From assembly GCA_949752795.1 (NCBI GenBank), contig OX457070.1, positions 28,482,588 through 28,546,587 of the forward strand: a DNA stretch of 64,000 bases, read 5' to 3'. The notes beneath the pieces are model-generated. The model did not search any database. It saw only the letters and a list, made by a program, of their open reading frames with translations, and was not told where the DNA came from. The stretch comes from Hyperoodon ampullatus. Taxonomy: Eukaryota > Chordata > Mammalia > Artiodactyla > Ziphiidae. A program made the translations under genes and the position numbers. Below are positions 12,960 to 24,224 of this stretch, in pieces. How positions within the stretch are numbered: position 1 is the stretch's first letter; every line of letters begins with the position of its first letter.

Positions 12960-13085
12960 GGAGTTCCCTGGCGGTCCAGTGGTTAGGACTCCACGCTTTC
13001 ACTGCTGTGGCCTGGGTTCAGTCCCTGAACGGGGAACTGAGATCCCGCAAGCTGTGCGGCATGGCCAAAAAAAAAAAAAAAAAAA
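12960..13085 (+). repeat. CHR-related short SINE
   Basis: Short (about 125 bp) form with a 'gttccctggcggtccagtgg' head, a promoter-like 'gggttcagtccctg' B-box region, a 'gcggcatggcc' end and an A-tail. The flanks share a diverged duplication around 'agatgac...agtgtt', suggesting an older insertion. Confidence 0.85.
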
Positions 13086-13586
13086 GAGATGACCTGGGAA
13101 GTGTTGTATTCATTGAGACATTAGCTGCAAGCTGGGAGGGGTCCCTGGAACCTGAAGATAAGACACCACGTGTAAGTTTGAGATATTTATCAACTTACAA
13201 AAATCATGTTTAAAAATCAAGAGTTACAAAAAAGTGTAACAGCTTAAATTCCCTACCCCAGTCTTTAGTCACTCAGGCACTCTCCTCAGAGGCATTCAGT
13301 AGTGTTAGTTTCTTGTGTAACCTTCCAGGAGTGTCCTGTACATATACAGGTAAATGCACACACACCACACACCTACACAAACGGCATCATACCGTACTGT
13401 TTTGTACCCCGCTTTTTCACTTATCATATTTTGAAGATGGTTCTGTATCAGTACGTGTAGAGCTGCCTTGAGCTTACTGGAGGAACACTGAAAGCATTCC
13501 CCCTGAAGCCAAGGACAGGACTGTGATTTTTGAAGTGAACCTGGAACTGCTCCTTCAAACCCTGCCATTAAAAAACTGCAAAGAGG

Positions 13587-13798
13587 GCTTCCCTGGTGGC
13601 GCAGTGGTTGAGAGTCCGCCTGCCGATGCAGGGGACACGGGTTTGTGCCCCGGTCCGGGAGGATCCCACATGCCGCAGAGCGGCTGGGCCCGTGAGCCAT
13701 GGCCGCTGGGCCTGCGCGTCGGAGCCTGTGCTCCGCAATGGGAGAGGCCACAACAGCGAGAGGCCCGCGTACCGCAAAAAAAAAAAAAAAAAAAAAAC
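13587..13798 (+). repeat. CHR-2 SINE, young
   Basis: Full-length short-form copy with an A-tail at 13,776-13,797. The target repeat 'ctgcaaagagg' lies at 13,576-13,586 and 13,799-13,809. The right-hand target copy is shared with the next SINE. Confidence 0.92.
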
Positions 13799-13809
13799 CT
13801 GCAAAGAGG

Positions 13810-14033
13810 GACTTCCCTGGTGTTCCAGTGGGTAAGACTCCATGGTCCCAATGCAGAGGGACTGGGTTCAATCCCTGATCAGGGAACTAGAGCCCACATG
13901 CATGCCACAACTAAAAGATCCTGCATGTCACAACAAATGAGACTGCATGCCACAACGAAGATCCCTCGTGCCGCAACTAAGACCTGACACAGCCAAAAAA
14001 ATAATAAATAAATAAAATAAATTTTAAAAAAAG
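13810..14033 (+). repeat. CHR-related SINE sharing a target site
   Basis: Starts 'gacttccctggtgttccagt', continues with 'gcatgccacaac' units, and ends in an AAAT-rich tail. A third copy of 'ctgcaaagagg' follows at 14,034-14,044, so this element and its left neighbour are bounded by the same duplicated target. Confidence 0.88.
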
Positions 14034-14080
14034 CTGCAAAGAGGTGGAGGTGTCAATTTAACTTTGGGCAGACTGTTCAT

Positions 14081-14258
14081 TTTTGGCTGCGTTGGGTCTT
14101 CGTTGCTGTGAGCAGGCTCTAGAGCGCAGGCTCAATAGTTGTGGTGCACGGGCTTAGTTGCCCTGTGGCATGTGGGATCTTCCAGACCAGGGATGGAACC
14201 CGTGTCCCCTGCATTGGCAGGTGGATTCTTAAGCACTGTGCCACCAAGAAAGTCCTGG
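14081..14258 (-). repeat. CHR SINE, older, partial
   Basis: Reverse-complement CHR with the 'ggctgcgttgggtcttcgttgc' tail-proximal body, ending in 'gtgccaccaagaaagtcc', the diverged complement of the head. No clear TSD. Confidence 0.8.
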
Positions 14259-14810
14259 GCAGACTATTATTTTAATTTCCATTTGCTCTGCCCCCACCCT
14301 GTTGCTTTGGGATACCATTGTTTGCTCCCTTGTTCTGTGAAAACGGCCCATAAGTCTTGGACAGATGTCCATGGGGGTATTATTAGGGCAGAACACAGCC
14401 CCTGCTGGGATAATTGGGAAACTCATTGGCCACTGACTGGACTCCTGCATTTATCCTCCATTTCTCCTCCTTCATACCCCCGGGTCTCCAGGGAGACCAC
14501 CTCTGCCCAATGCTGCTTCTCCATGGGGTGTGAAGTTCAAGCCTTGACTTGAGAAGTTGCCTGGTGGGGTGATAGAAAACAGGTGTGATTACCTTTGGTT
14601 CTGGTGCTCAGAACTCAGGGCTCACCCCACTCCTTCTTTTTGTGCTCACAGGGCTGACAAGGTCTAGGGTCTGAGCAACAGTCCTTCCCTCACACTCACT
14701 ACCAGATGGAGTAGTTGGAATTCTGCGGGGAAGATGAGCTCACAGGCCAAAGCAACCTGAGGAGAACAACTATCTTAAAAGAAAATAACAAATGAGACAA
14801 TACATCTTTT

Positions 14811-15020
14811 TTTTTTTTTTTTTTTTTTGCTGTATGCGGGCCTCTCAGTGCTGTGGCCTCTCCCGTTGCGGAGCACAGGCTCCGGACACGCAGGCTCAGT
14901 GGCCATGGCTCACGGGCCCTGCCGCTCCGCGGCATGTGGGATCTTCCCAGACTGGGGCATGAACCCATGTCCCCTGCATCAGCAGGTGGACTCTCAACCA
15001 CTGCACCACTAGGGAAGCCC
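14811..15020 (-). repeat. CHR-2 SINE, young
   Basis: Antisense full-length copy with a T-tract at its left end. The perfect 17-bp duplication 'gagacaatacatctttt' at 14,794-14,810 and 15,021-15,037 marks a recent insertion into an older L1/HAL1-like element. Confidence 0.95.
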
Positions 15021-15693
15021 GAGACAATACATCTTTTGAAGAATTATAATAGATGGACAACCAATAATTCAAAATAAGCTTGATAAATATACTTAAGGAG
15101 ACAAGGGAAGATATTAGTAATATGAAGTAAGAATAAAAAATTGTAAAAAAGCAAGAGGAAATATTAAGTGTGAACAATATAATAATTGAAACAAAGAACA
15201 CAAGAGATGGGATAAATAGTAGAACAGTCACAGTTGACAAACAATGAGTGAGTTGGAAGATCAAATTAAGAAAGCCTCCTAGAAGGAAGCTGTGAAGGGT
15301 AAATAGGAAATTTGGAATAAAAGAGGTATGGCAGTAGAAATACAAGTACCAGAATCCAGATAACAGGAGTCATAGACAGAGAGAAAACTAAATATGCAGA
15401 AGAGGAAATCTTTGAAAAAATAATAGAAATGTTTCTTAAAATGTTAAAAAGATGAACAACCTCAGTTTGAAAGGGTTTACAGAATATCAAGCAGGAGTGT
15501 TAGGGAAGAACTCAGTCCTAGATACATTATAGTAAAATTTAGGAATATTAAGACAGAAAATTCTGAAAGCTTCCACAGAGTAAGAGTAGATGATCTCCAA
15601 ACAAGTCAGGATAACATTAGATTTCTCAATAGTAACACCAGATACAAACTACAATCAAGCAGTATTTCTAAAATATTGAAGGGAAAGAATTTT

Positions 15694-15864
15694 TTAAATT
15701 TTTATTTATTTATTTATTTATTTGACTGCACTGGGTCTTAGCTGCGGCATGTGGGCCCTTCCTTGCAGCATGCATGTGGGATCTAGTTTCCTGACCAGGG
15801 ATAGAACCTGGGCCCCCTGCATTCGGAGTGCGGAGCTGTAACTACTGGACCACCAGGAAATTCC
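15694..15864 (-). repeat. CHR-related SINE
   Basis: Antisense element between perfect duplications 'aagggaaagaatttt' (15,679-15,693 and 15,865-15,879). The left end is an (ATTT)n tail; the right end is the complement of the SINE head. Confidence 0.9.
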
Positions 15865-15929
15865 AAGGGAAAGAATTTTGAAATCAGAATTTTATATGTA
15901 GGCAGATTGTCATTCAAATATCAGGGCAT

Positions 15930-16251
15930 GGGCTTCCCTGGTGGCACAGAGGTTAAGAATCCGCCTGCCAATGCAGGGGACATGGGTTCAAGCCCTGGTC
16001 TGGGAAGATCCCACATGCCACGGAACAACTAAACCTGTGTGCCACAACTACTGAGCCTGTGCTCTAGAGCCCACGTGCCACAACTACTGACCCCACGTGC
16101 TGCAACTACTGAAGCCCATGCGCCTAGAGCCCGTGCTCCGTAACTGGAGAAACCATCACAATGAGAAGCCCGCACACCTCAAGGAAGAGCAACCCCCGCT
16201 CGACACAACTAAAGAAAGCCCAGGCTAAGCAACGAAGACCCAATGCAGCCC

Positions 16252-16282
<31 letters not shown>

Positions 16283-16294
16283 ATTTATTTAAAA
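15930..16294 (+). repeat. CHR SINE, long form
   Basis: Long-form CHR with repeated 'ccacaactactga' units and an (AAAT)n tail, bounded by 'aaatatcagggcat' at 15,916-15,929 and 16,295-16,308. Confidence 0.92.
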
Positions 16295-16410
16295 AAATAT
16301 CAGGGCATAATAAATATTTTTCTCAGTATATGCTGTAGAATGACCTATACTGAAAACACTTTTGGAGAAACAATTCAAAAAAGGAGAAACAAACCTAACT
16401 ATATGTTTTT

Positions 16411-16632
16411 TTTGTTTTTTTTGTTTTATTTTTGTGGTACGCGGGCCTCTCACTGTTGTGGCCTCTCCCGTTGCGGAGCACAGGCTCTGGATGCGCAGGC
16501 TCAGCAGCCATGGCTCACGGGCCTGGCCTAGCCGCTCCGCGGCATGTGGGATCTTCCCGGACCGGGGCACGAACCCTTGTCCCCTGCATCGGCAGGCGGA
16601 CTGTCAACCACTGCGCCACCAGGGAAGCCCGT
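16411..16632 (-). repeat. CHR-2 SINE
   Basis: Antisense full-length copy with an interrupted T-tract at the left, flanked by 'aactatatgttttt' at 16,397-16,410 and 16,633-16,646. Confidence 0.93.
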
Positions 16633-16762
16633 AACTATATGTTTTTAAAAACAGTTACACCTTATAGAGAACAAACTAGTGATTACCAGTCGGGAGAGGA
16701 ACTGGGAGAGGGACAAGATGTAGATAGGGGATTAAGAGGTACAAACTATTATGTATAAAATA

Positions 16763-16905
16763 TGTTTATTCTTTACTTTATTTTATTTTATTTTTGGCTA
16801 TGCTGTGTGGCTTGCAGGATCTTAGTTCCCTGACTGAAATCAAACCCCTGCCCCCTGTAGTGGAAATGCAGAGTCCTAACCACTGGACCTCCAGGGAATT
16901 ACCAT
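16763..16905 (-). repeat. short CHR-related SINE inside an L1 3' end
   Basis: Antisense SINE between 'attatgtataaaata' (16,748-16,762) and 'attacgtataaaata' (16,906-16,920), one mismatch. The L1-like sequence is continuous if the insert is removed. Confidence 0.85.
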
Positions 16906-17350
16906 ATTACGTATAAAATAAATAAGTTACAAGGATTGTACAACACAGGGAATATAGCCAGTATACTGTAACTTATGTAATATTGTACATCAACTAGACT
17001 TCAACAAAAAAAAAAGAAAAATACCCCAGACACACCTAAAGCATAAAGACACAGACAAACTGAAAGTAAAGAGATGGAACATGATATATCAGGCAAACAA
17101 CAAACAGCTGGTGTGACCATATTACTATCCTACCAAAAGGACTTTAAGACAAAAAGCATCATTAGGGATAGAGAGGGACACTGAAAATGACAAAAACATT
17201 CACCAAGAAGATATAACAGTTCTAAACATGTATGCACGTAATAACATAGCTTCTGGTGATAAAGAAAAAACTGATGGAATTACAGGAAGAAATGTACAAA
17301 TTCATCATCCCTATTGGGGGTTTCAGCACACTTCTAAATTATTGATAGGC

Positions 17351-17960
17351 CAAAAATTAAAAATCATGTCTCCATGGCAGATCTAAAATTACAATTAGAT
17401 CCCAAGCTTTATGCAGATCTAGAAATATAGTTTCTAGCTTTCACTCCCAGCAACATAGGGGAGAACATAGCAGGAATAGAAATGGACATTGAAAACCAGT
17501 AAGTAACATATGGCACATTAATTCAGTATTTATATTAATATGAATAAGTAAAAATTATTCACAGCTGAGCCACAATGTGTATTTTCCTTTCCTGTACTAC
17601 TTAAAAATTAATAATTGTTTTCTCTTTCTTGTTTGTTTAGTTTTCTATGCACTTTAAAATATTCAACCTCAAACTCTGTCAACTCTCCAAAACTCCTTTT
17701 AAAAACTTCAGAGAAATCTATCAGTTTCATCAGCTTGAAGATATTGCTCCTGGGCTGGTCAGATTCCCCAGAGAGGGTTCTCCCAGTCTCCTGATTTGAG
17801 GGAAAGCCCAGGTTTGCCAGCAGGCTGGGTGCTAGTAGGAGAAGAGGTCTGGACATGGAATTGGAGGTCTCAACATTTGGTAAACCAACTCAAGTTTCCT
17901 TGGTTCCACTAATTACAGCTGAAAGAAGTTCAAATTTTCATAAAAGAAATTTACCAAAGG
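17351..17960. other. intergenic, nothing recognised
   Basis: AT-rich to mixed sequence without a recognisable gene. It ends in an (AAC)n stretch at about 17,971-17,992. Confidence 0.4.
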
Positions 17961-17998
17961 TTGAAGGAGAATAACAACAACAACAACAACAAAAAGAC

Positions 17999-18029
<31 letters not shown>

Positions 18030-18044
18030 GACAGGAAGGAGAGA

Positions 18045-18275
18045 CTTCCCTGGTGGTTCAGTGGGTAAGATTCCACGCTCCCAGTGCCTGGGGCCTGGGT
18101 TTGATCCCTGGTCAGGGAACTAGATCCTGCATGCATGCCACCACAGTGAGTTTGCGTAACGCAAATAGGTCTGCATGCCACAATTTAAAAAAAAAAAAAG
18201 ATCGCTCATGCCCCAGTGAAGATCCCTCGTGCCACAACTAAGACCTGGTGCAGCAAAATAAATAAATAAATATTA
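18045..18275 (+). repeat. CHR-related SINE
   Basis: Starts with 'gacttccctggtggttcagt'; the body includes 'gggtttgatccctggtcagg' and an internal A-tract at 18,187-18,199. It ends in an (AAAT)n tail that grades into a purine microsatellite. Confidence 0.85.
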
Positions 18276-18438
18276 AAAGAAAGAGAGAGAGAGAGAGGGA
18301 GGGAGGGAGGAGGGAAGAAAGAAAGAGGAAGAAAGAAAGAAAGAAAGAAAGAAGGAAAAGAAAGAAAGAAGGCAGGCAGGAAGGAAGGAAAGAAAGAAAA
18401 AGAAAGAAAGAAATGAAGAAAGAAAGAAAGAAAAAGGG
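18276..18438 (+). repeat. (GAAA)n/(GGAA)n purine microsatellite
   Basis: Almost pure purine strand made of GA, GGGA, GAAA and GGAA units, seeded in the tail of the preceding SINE. Confidence 0.9.
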
Positions 18439-18439
18439 G

Positions 18440-18700
18440 TGGAGGGATAATTGGGAGATTGGGACTGACATATACATACTACCATATATAAAATAGATAA
18501 CTACTAAGAACCTACTGTATAGCACAGGGAACTCTACTCATTACTCTGTAATGGCCTATATGGGAATAGAATCTAAAAAGGAGTGGATATATGTATATGT
18601 ATAACTGATTCACTTTGCTGTACAACTGAAAATAACACAACACTGTAAATCAACTATACTCCAATAAAAATTATTTAAAAAATAAAATAAAAAAGAAGAG
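18440..18700 (+). repeat. cetartiodactyl L1 3' end
   Basis: Sense 3' UTR of a fairly young L1, including 'cactttgctgtacaactgaa' near 18,612 and the terminal 'caatactccaataaaa'-like end followed by an A-rich tail. Only the 3' end was inserted, so no ORF is expected. Confidence 0.8.
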
Positions 18701-19404
18701 ATCCTTCCCTTATAAAAATAAAAAGTATTCATATATATATACATATATATACAAAAAAAATAAAAATAAGAAAATGAAAGAAAGAAAGAAGGAAGGAAAA
18801 ATGCATTCTATAAAAATAGCCAGAAAAAAAAAAAAAAAGCCAGGTTCTAAAGGTCAGGCTTTTGGCCCTAACCAGACCCCTGGGTTCTTTCCTGGTTCAC
18901 AGCCTCCTTCCCAGGATTACCACACTCCCACCCAGAGAAGGCTGATTTATAATTTTAACTCTGACTGGTTGACTGTGGCTGCCTCGTGTACTGTGCTGGG
19001 CACTCTTTTATTTTAGCCTTTTTTTTCTACATTTTTGAGCAAATACAAAAGTAGAGAAAATAGTATAATGTCCTCACCCATGCACCTATTACCTAGTGTC
19101 AACAATTGACCAATCTTATTTGATCTACACCCCTATGGTTTTTCCTCAAATTGTTTTAAAACAAATCCCAGATATTATATAATTTCTACTGTAAATACTT
19201 CAGTATGTATCTCTAAGAAGTAAGAACTCTTTAGAAAAACGACAATAATTATAACTACAATTAGTACTAATTCTTAACATCATCAAGTATCTAGTCACTG
19301 TTCACAGCTTTTGTGTTATCTCATATGTATCTTTCTATAGGTAGATTACTTTAATCAGCTTCCAAATGAACTCCACACATTCTATTTGTTTGATACATGT
19401 TTAG

Positions 19405-19509
19405 GGACCTTGATGTCTCCATTTTACATTAACTACCGAATTAACTAATGAAGTCACTAATTAATTATTTCCATAAATATTTGACTATAGCATAATGATT
19501 AAGAGTAGA
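19405..19509 (+). repeat. 105-bp direct duplication, copy A
   Basis: Matches 20,040-20,144 at 102 of 105 positions by eye without gaps. The left edge starts at 'ggacct' and the right edge ends in 'aagagtaga'. Confidence 0.9.
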
Positions 19510-19545
19510 AATCTTTTGAAATCTATAACTGTTCACCTACCTCTC

Positions 19546-19568
19546 TGTGTGTGTGTGTGTGTGTGTGA
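19546..19568 (+). repeat. (TG)n microsatellite
   Basis: Run of TG dinucleotides. Confidence 0.9.
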
Positions 19569-20039
19569 ACTAGATCACATGTCTTCTGAGTTTTCCACTC
19601 TGGATTTTGTTGGTCCCTCTGGTGTCTTTCATCATGTTGCTGCATCCCCTGTACTTCCTTTAACCTGGCTATTAGATTTGGAGGCCTGACCAGGTTCTGG
19701 TTTGATTTTTTTTGGGCAATAGAAGCTTGTGAGTGGTGCTGGGTACTTCCTTTTGCATTGCACCAGAAGGCACTTACTGTTTGTGTGATTTTCTTTTGTG
19801 GTGGAGGACTTCTGCCTTGACTATAATAAGAACTTCTGGTCAGAGTATCAAGGGAGGAGTGACCCTCTTTTCTTGGGCTCCCTCCTAGGCATCCTGCACC
19901 TGCAGAAGCCCTGCACCTCTTGGTTCCCTCGCTCTTTTCTGGTAGGTTTGTCGAAACTCAGGCAGGTTAGGAGTCTGGGGGCTTAAGTCAAAGTTCTGAC
20001 CTCCCTAGGTGACCTTGGAAAAAATTAGCTAACTTTTCT

Positions 20040-20144
20040 GGACCTTGGTGTCTCCATTTTACATTAACTAAGGAATTAACTAATGAAGTCACTAATTAAT
20101 TATTTCCATAAATATTTGACTATAGCATAATGATTAAGAGTAGA
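20040..20144 (+). repeat. 105-bp direct duplication, copy B
   Basis: Second copy of the segment at 19,405-19,509, 635 bp downstream in the same orientation. Its right end runs into the start of a MIR element. Confidence 0.9.
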
Positions 20145-20150
20145 CTCTGG

Positions 20151-20348
20151 GGCTTCCCTGGTGGCGCAGTGGTTGAGAGTCCGCCTGCCGATGCAGGGGA
20201 CACGGGCTCATGCCCCGGTCCGAGAGGATCCCACATGCCGCGGAGCGGCTGGGCCCGTGAGCCATGGTGGCTGAGCCTGTGCGTCCGGAGCCTGTGCTCC
20301 GAAACGGGAGAGGCCACAACAGTGAGAGGCCAGCGTACGGAAAAAAAA
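20151..20348 (+). repeat. CHR-2 SINE inserted into MIR
   Basis: Full-length young copy with a short A-tail between perfect duplications 'agagtagactctgg' at 20,137-20,150 and 20,349-20,362. Confidence 0.94.
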
Positions 20349-20410
20349 AGAGTAGACTCTGGAGCGAGACTGCCTGTGTTGGAATACTGGATTTGTCGCT
20401 TAATAGCTTT

Positions 20411-21060
20411 TTTTTTTTTTTTTAAAGATTTTTTGATGTGGACCTAACAGAATAAATAAATAAATTAATTTTATTATTTATTTAATTAAAAAATTATTTT
20501 ATAATTTATTTATTTACATTTATTTTTAAAGTATTAAATGTATTATTTTATTATAAATAAAATTTATTTATTTTATTTACATTTACTTTTGGCTGCATTG
20601 GGTCTTCGTTGCTGCGCACGGGCTTTCTCTGGTTGCGGTGAGCAGGGGCTACTCTTCCTTGTGGTCCACGGGCTTCTCATTGCGGTGGCTTCTCTTGTTG
20701 CGGAGCACAGGCTCTAAGCGCGCGGGCTTCTGTAGTTGTGGCTCATGGGCTCTAGAGCACAGGCTCAGTCATTGTGGCACACGGGCTTAGTTGCTCCGCA
20801 GCATGTGGGATCTTTCCGGACCAGGGCTCGAACCTGTGTCCCCTGCATTGGCAGGCGGATTCGTAACCACTGCCCTGGGAAGCTCTGATGTGGACCGTTT
20901 TTAAAGTCTTTATTGAATTTGTTACAATATTGCTTCTGTTTTATGTTTTGGTTTTTGGGCCCCGAGGCATGTGGGATCTTAGCTCACCGACCAGGGATAG
21001 AACTCACACCCCCTGCATTGGAAGGCGAAGTCTTAACCACTGGACCACCAGGGAAGTCCC
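20411..21060 (-). repeat. outer CHR-related SINE, antisense, itself interrupted
   Basis: Inserted in the MIR with the short duplication 'tagcttt' at 20,404-20,410 and 21,061-21,067. Its sequence is 20,411-20,444 plus 20,897-21,060, ending 'ccaccagggaagtccc', the complement of the SINE head. Confidence 0.75.
20445..20885 (-). repeat. inner CHR SINE, third nesting level
   Basis: Antisense long-form CHR with a long AT-rich tail at its left end (20,445-20,580). Bounded by 'tgatgtggacc' at 20,434-20,444 and 20,886-20,896, which places it inside the outer SINE. Confidence 0.85.
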
Positions 21061-21702
21061 TAGCTTTGTTACTTTGAATAAGTTACCCCCTTTCTCTGCA
21101 CCTCAGTTTCCACATCTAAAAAATGAGAATAATACTAACCACTTCACAGGGCTGTTATGAAAAGTAAATGAGTTAAAGCAAGTAAAATGCTGAGGACAAC
21201 ACCTGACATAAGCTGGGCACTCACAATGTGTTATTTGTTGTTGCATCCAACTCTGAGCCAGGTGCAGAGGCCGCGTGGTGAACATGACCCAGCGCCTGAG
21301 GAAACACACGTGGTACAGTACTGCCAGGGCTGTGCTGAGGGTGGCCTGGGGAGCTGGGAGAGCCCCAAGGGGAATCTTCCGTGACTAGGATCAGGAATAT
21401 CTAAGAGAGGAATTCGCATCCAACCTGAGACTTGGAGGAGTCAGTGAGGTGGTGAAGGCGGGCAGTGAGGTTAGTCTGGGAAGGCTAAGAGGCATTTCAG
21501 CCACAGGGAACATCATCTGCAGAGACCTGGGCACGGGCAGCGTGAGCGTTTTTGGTCCAGTTAAGCTTGGAGCCTGAGGAAGAGAAGTACAGAGCAGGTG
21601 GACAGTTAGTTGTTAGAGGCTAAGGCGGAGAGGAAGGCAAAAGCAGTTTACAGAGGGAGTGGGGTCCTGGCTAAGGAGCTTGAGCTTTCTCCTAGGGGCT
21701 GT

Positions 21703-21720
21703 GTGTGTGTGTGTGTGTAT
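21703..21720 (+). repeat. (TG)n microsatellite
   Basis: Short TG run. Confidence 0.85.
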
Positions 21721-21929
21721 TGAAGGTTGTGAGATAAGGAGCAGGATTTGACCTGTTCTGGCTGCTGTGTAGGGAGTGGATAGAAGGCAGGGCTGGAGGC
21801 CTGGAGACCTGGACCAGGTGCCATGATCCAGGAAGTGGTGGCCTGACCGTGTGGATGAAGAGAAGTGAGTGGATCCATTGTGTGAGGCAGGTAGAATTGT
21901 TAGATTGTCGAGGGAAGTGGAGGAGTTTT

Positions 21930-22370
21930 AGTGAGCTGAATAATGTCCCCACCAAATTCATGACCACCCAGAACCTCAGCATGTGACCTTCGTTGGAAAC
22001 AGGGTCTTTGCAGATGTAACTAAGTCAAGGATCAAGACAAGATCATCCTGGATTTAGGGTGGGCCCTAAACCCAAGGAGAGTCTTTATATAAGAGAAAAC
22101 AACACACAGAGACTCAGAGAAGAAGGCCATGAGAAGACAGAGGCAGAGATTGAAGTGATGTTGCCATGAGCTGAGGACCACATGGAGCCACAAGAAGCTG
22201 GAAGAGGTAAGGAAGGATCCTCCCCCATAGCCTTTGGAGGGAGTGGCCCTGCCAACACCTTGATTTCAGACTTCTGGGCTCCAGAACTGTGAGGGGGAAA
22301 GATTCTGTTGTTTTAAGTTAAGCCACCAAGTTTGTGGTACTTTTTTCCAGCAGCCCTAGGAAACTAGGAG
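21930..22370 (+). repeat. MaLR/MLT1-type LTR, old
   Basis: Resembles solo LTRs of the ancient ERVL-MaLR class: a 'tgaataatgtcccc' start region, a 'gggtgggccctaaa' middle, 'cagacttctgggctccagaa' and a 'gcagccctaggaaact' end. No internal retroviral genes are present. Subfamily not assigned. Confidence 0.6.
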
Positions 22371-22865
22371 CCCTAGGAGTCAAGGGTGATACTCAGGTTT
22401 CTGGTTTAGGTGACTTGGGGACATAAAGACAGGGGCAGACTTGGGGGCCGGAGAGGGGATAGGAACTGCGGTGGACAGATGAGGTCTGGTTCAGGTTTTA
22501 CTGCCTTTGAAGGGTCTGTGTGATAAGCAAGTGAAGGGGGGTCTGGCTGACTGATTTAGGTTGAGAGAGAATCGGGGAGTGAGGAGGGAAGGAAGGTTAC
22601 CCAGGGAGAATTTGTGTGGAGAGCAGGGAAGAGCATCAAGATTAGACCTACAAGGAAGACCGACACTAGGGGAAAGGTAGAAGAAAAGGAACTCAGGAAG
22701 GTTTCTGAGTAGGAGCGCACAGGGAAATAGGGGAAAACCAGGAGCATGTGGGACCACAAAATCCAAGGGCACAGGGAGTTTGAAGGGGGTGGGGTTTGGA
22801 TGGAATGCTGCAAAGAGGTAAGAAAAGACAAAGAGAGGAAAGTGCCTATTGAATTTGGAAAGTGT
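22371..22865. other. intergenic, nothing recognised
   Basis: Purine-rich on the + strand (many GGA/GAG runs). The frames on the opposite strand are compositionally biased and not gene-like. Confidence 0.45.
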
Positions 22866-23217
22866 CTTAGTTCAGGCATCTATAACAGAAAACCACAGAC
22901 TGGGCAGCTTAAACAGCAAACATTTATTTCTCACAGTTTTGAAGTTTGGGAGGCTGAGACCAGGGTACCAGCACAGTCGGATTCTGCAAAGACCCTCTTC
23001 CTGGTTTACAGACAACTGCTGTTTCTTTGTACCCTCACATGGTGGAGAGGGAAGTCATCTCTCATGTTTCTTCTAATAAGGGCACTAATCCCATTCATGA
23101 GGGCTCCACCCTCGTGATCCAATTACCTCCCAAAGCCCCCACCTGTTAATACCATAACACTGGGGTTAGGATTTCAACATATGAATTTTGGGGGACATAA
23201 ACATTCAGACCATAACA
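22866..23217 (-). repeat. MaLR-type LTR, antisense, old
   Basis: Reverse complement of a MaLR LTR. In the window it starts 'ttagttcaggcatctataac' and ends near 'cattcagaccataaca', with the typical central 'ctccaccctcgtgatccaa'. Solo LTR without internal region. Confidence 0.75.
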
Positions 23218-24224
23218 AAAACAAAATGGTCATTTCACCATGACCTTGGTAAGAACAACTTTGGTGGAGCAAGGATGTGTGCAGTCCCACTGCCGCCTGA
23301 CTCCTGTTTTGGGGGGCCACCTCACAACAGGGGACCCTGGTGTTTCTAGAGGTTCTAGACTCTCAGGACCTAACTTGTCAGGGCTTGGTGTATCCAACAG
23401 TTTGTGGGAAAGAGGCCACCTCCACTCTGTCTAGGTCCCAAAAACCATGACAGATCCTCTGTGTCTGCTCCGTGGGGATAAGGCTTACAGCTGTCTGTCT
23501 TCCATGAAGCCAGCACCTGTCTCTCTGTTCAAAGAATCTGGCAACTTTATCCATTTATTGAAGTCTTTATCCATTTACTGGCCTAAGGAGGAAGGGGTAG
23601 GGATAGGATTACTAGTATCACTGGCCACATTTATTGAGGGGGTCTGGAATCCCTGGAAAGCCAGGATTCCATCATATCTATCACTCCGTCCTACAGAATT
23701 GCAAGGAGGACCAGATTCACACCCATAGTAAAAATATTACTCCAAGCAGCACAGTCCTGCTGTGCCCAGCCAAAGGTAATAGTGCCATCTATGGGTCACT
23801 GGAGGTGAGAGCATCCGTGTAATTGTAATAACACAAAGGGAATAGCAGTGGCGGGGCCCTCAGGAACAGGATTCCATGTTCTTCCTGTTGACTAATGAGA
23901 AGTGAACTCTACAGTGACATGATCTTTGTTTAATGACCAGACGTGTGAAAGAAACACAAGAGATGGACGGACCTATATGTGAGCCTGAATGTGAATTAAG
24001 GAGGGGGAAAGATCAAGCTTGTGGATGTCTGTGTCCTACAAAAGCAGAGCTAAAGGCTTCCTTTCCAGAATATGACCAAAAACCAAAAACAAAAAAACCT
24101 GGTGGAAATGGGGTTTGTTGTTGTGTGAGCAGAGGCAGTGGATCACAGCTTAGGGACAAGTTTAGGGCTGGATGCAATCAAATACAGCCTGGGAAGTCAA
24201 GTCTGTGTGTCTTAGTTACTTAAT

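Larger units (their letters stand above)
15021..17350 (+). repeat. old L1/HAL1-like element split by younger insertions
   Basis: A-rich sense-strand sequence resembling L1/HAL1 ORF2 and 3' regions. Examples are the part around 17,180-17,330, about numbered 'accaagaagatataacagtt' and 'gatggaattacaggaagaa' motifs, and an L1 3'-UTR-like stretch at 16,650-17,010. No frame is intact. Four younger SINEs interrupt it, each with its own TSD, and the host sequence resumes exactly after each. Confidence 0.65.
20125..21232 (+). repeat. MIR SINE split by nested SINEs
   Basis: MIR body starts around 20,128, resumes at about 20,363-20,410 ('gactgcctgtgttggaatac'), and finishes at 21,061-21,232 ('cctcagtttccacatctaaa' and onward). 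Two blocks of younger SINE sequence interrupt it, each with TSDs. Confidence 0.8.

Noticed and set aside
18238..18525. Minus-strand Phe/Leu/Ser-rich 95-residue frame as a membrane protein
   Set aside because: It is the complement of the (GAAA)n tract and a SINE tail.
21930..23217. A full endogenous retrovirus between the two LTR-like pieces
   Set aside because: The two LTRs are in opposite orientation, diverged, and the DNA between them shows no viral reading frame.
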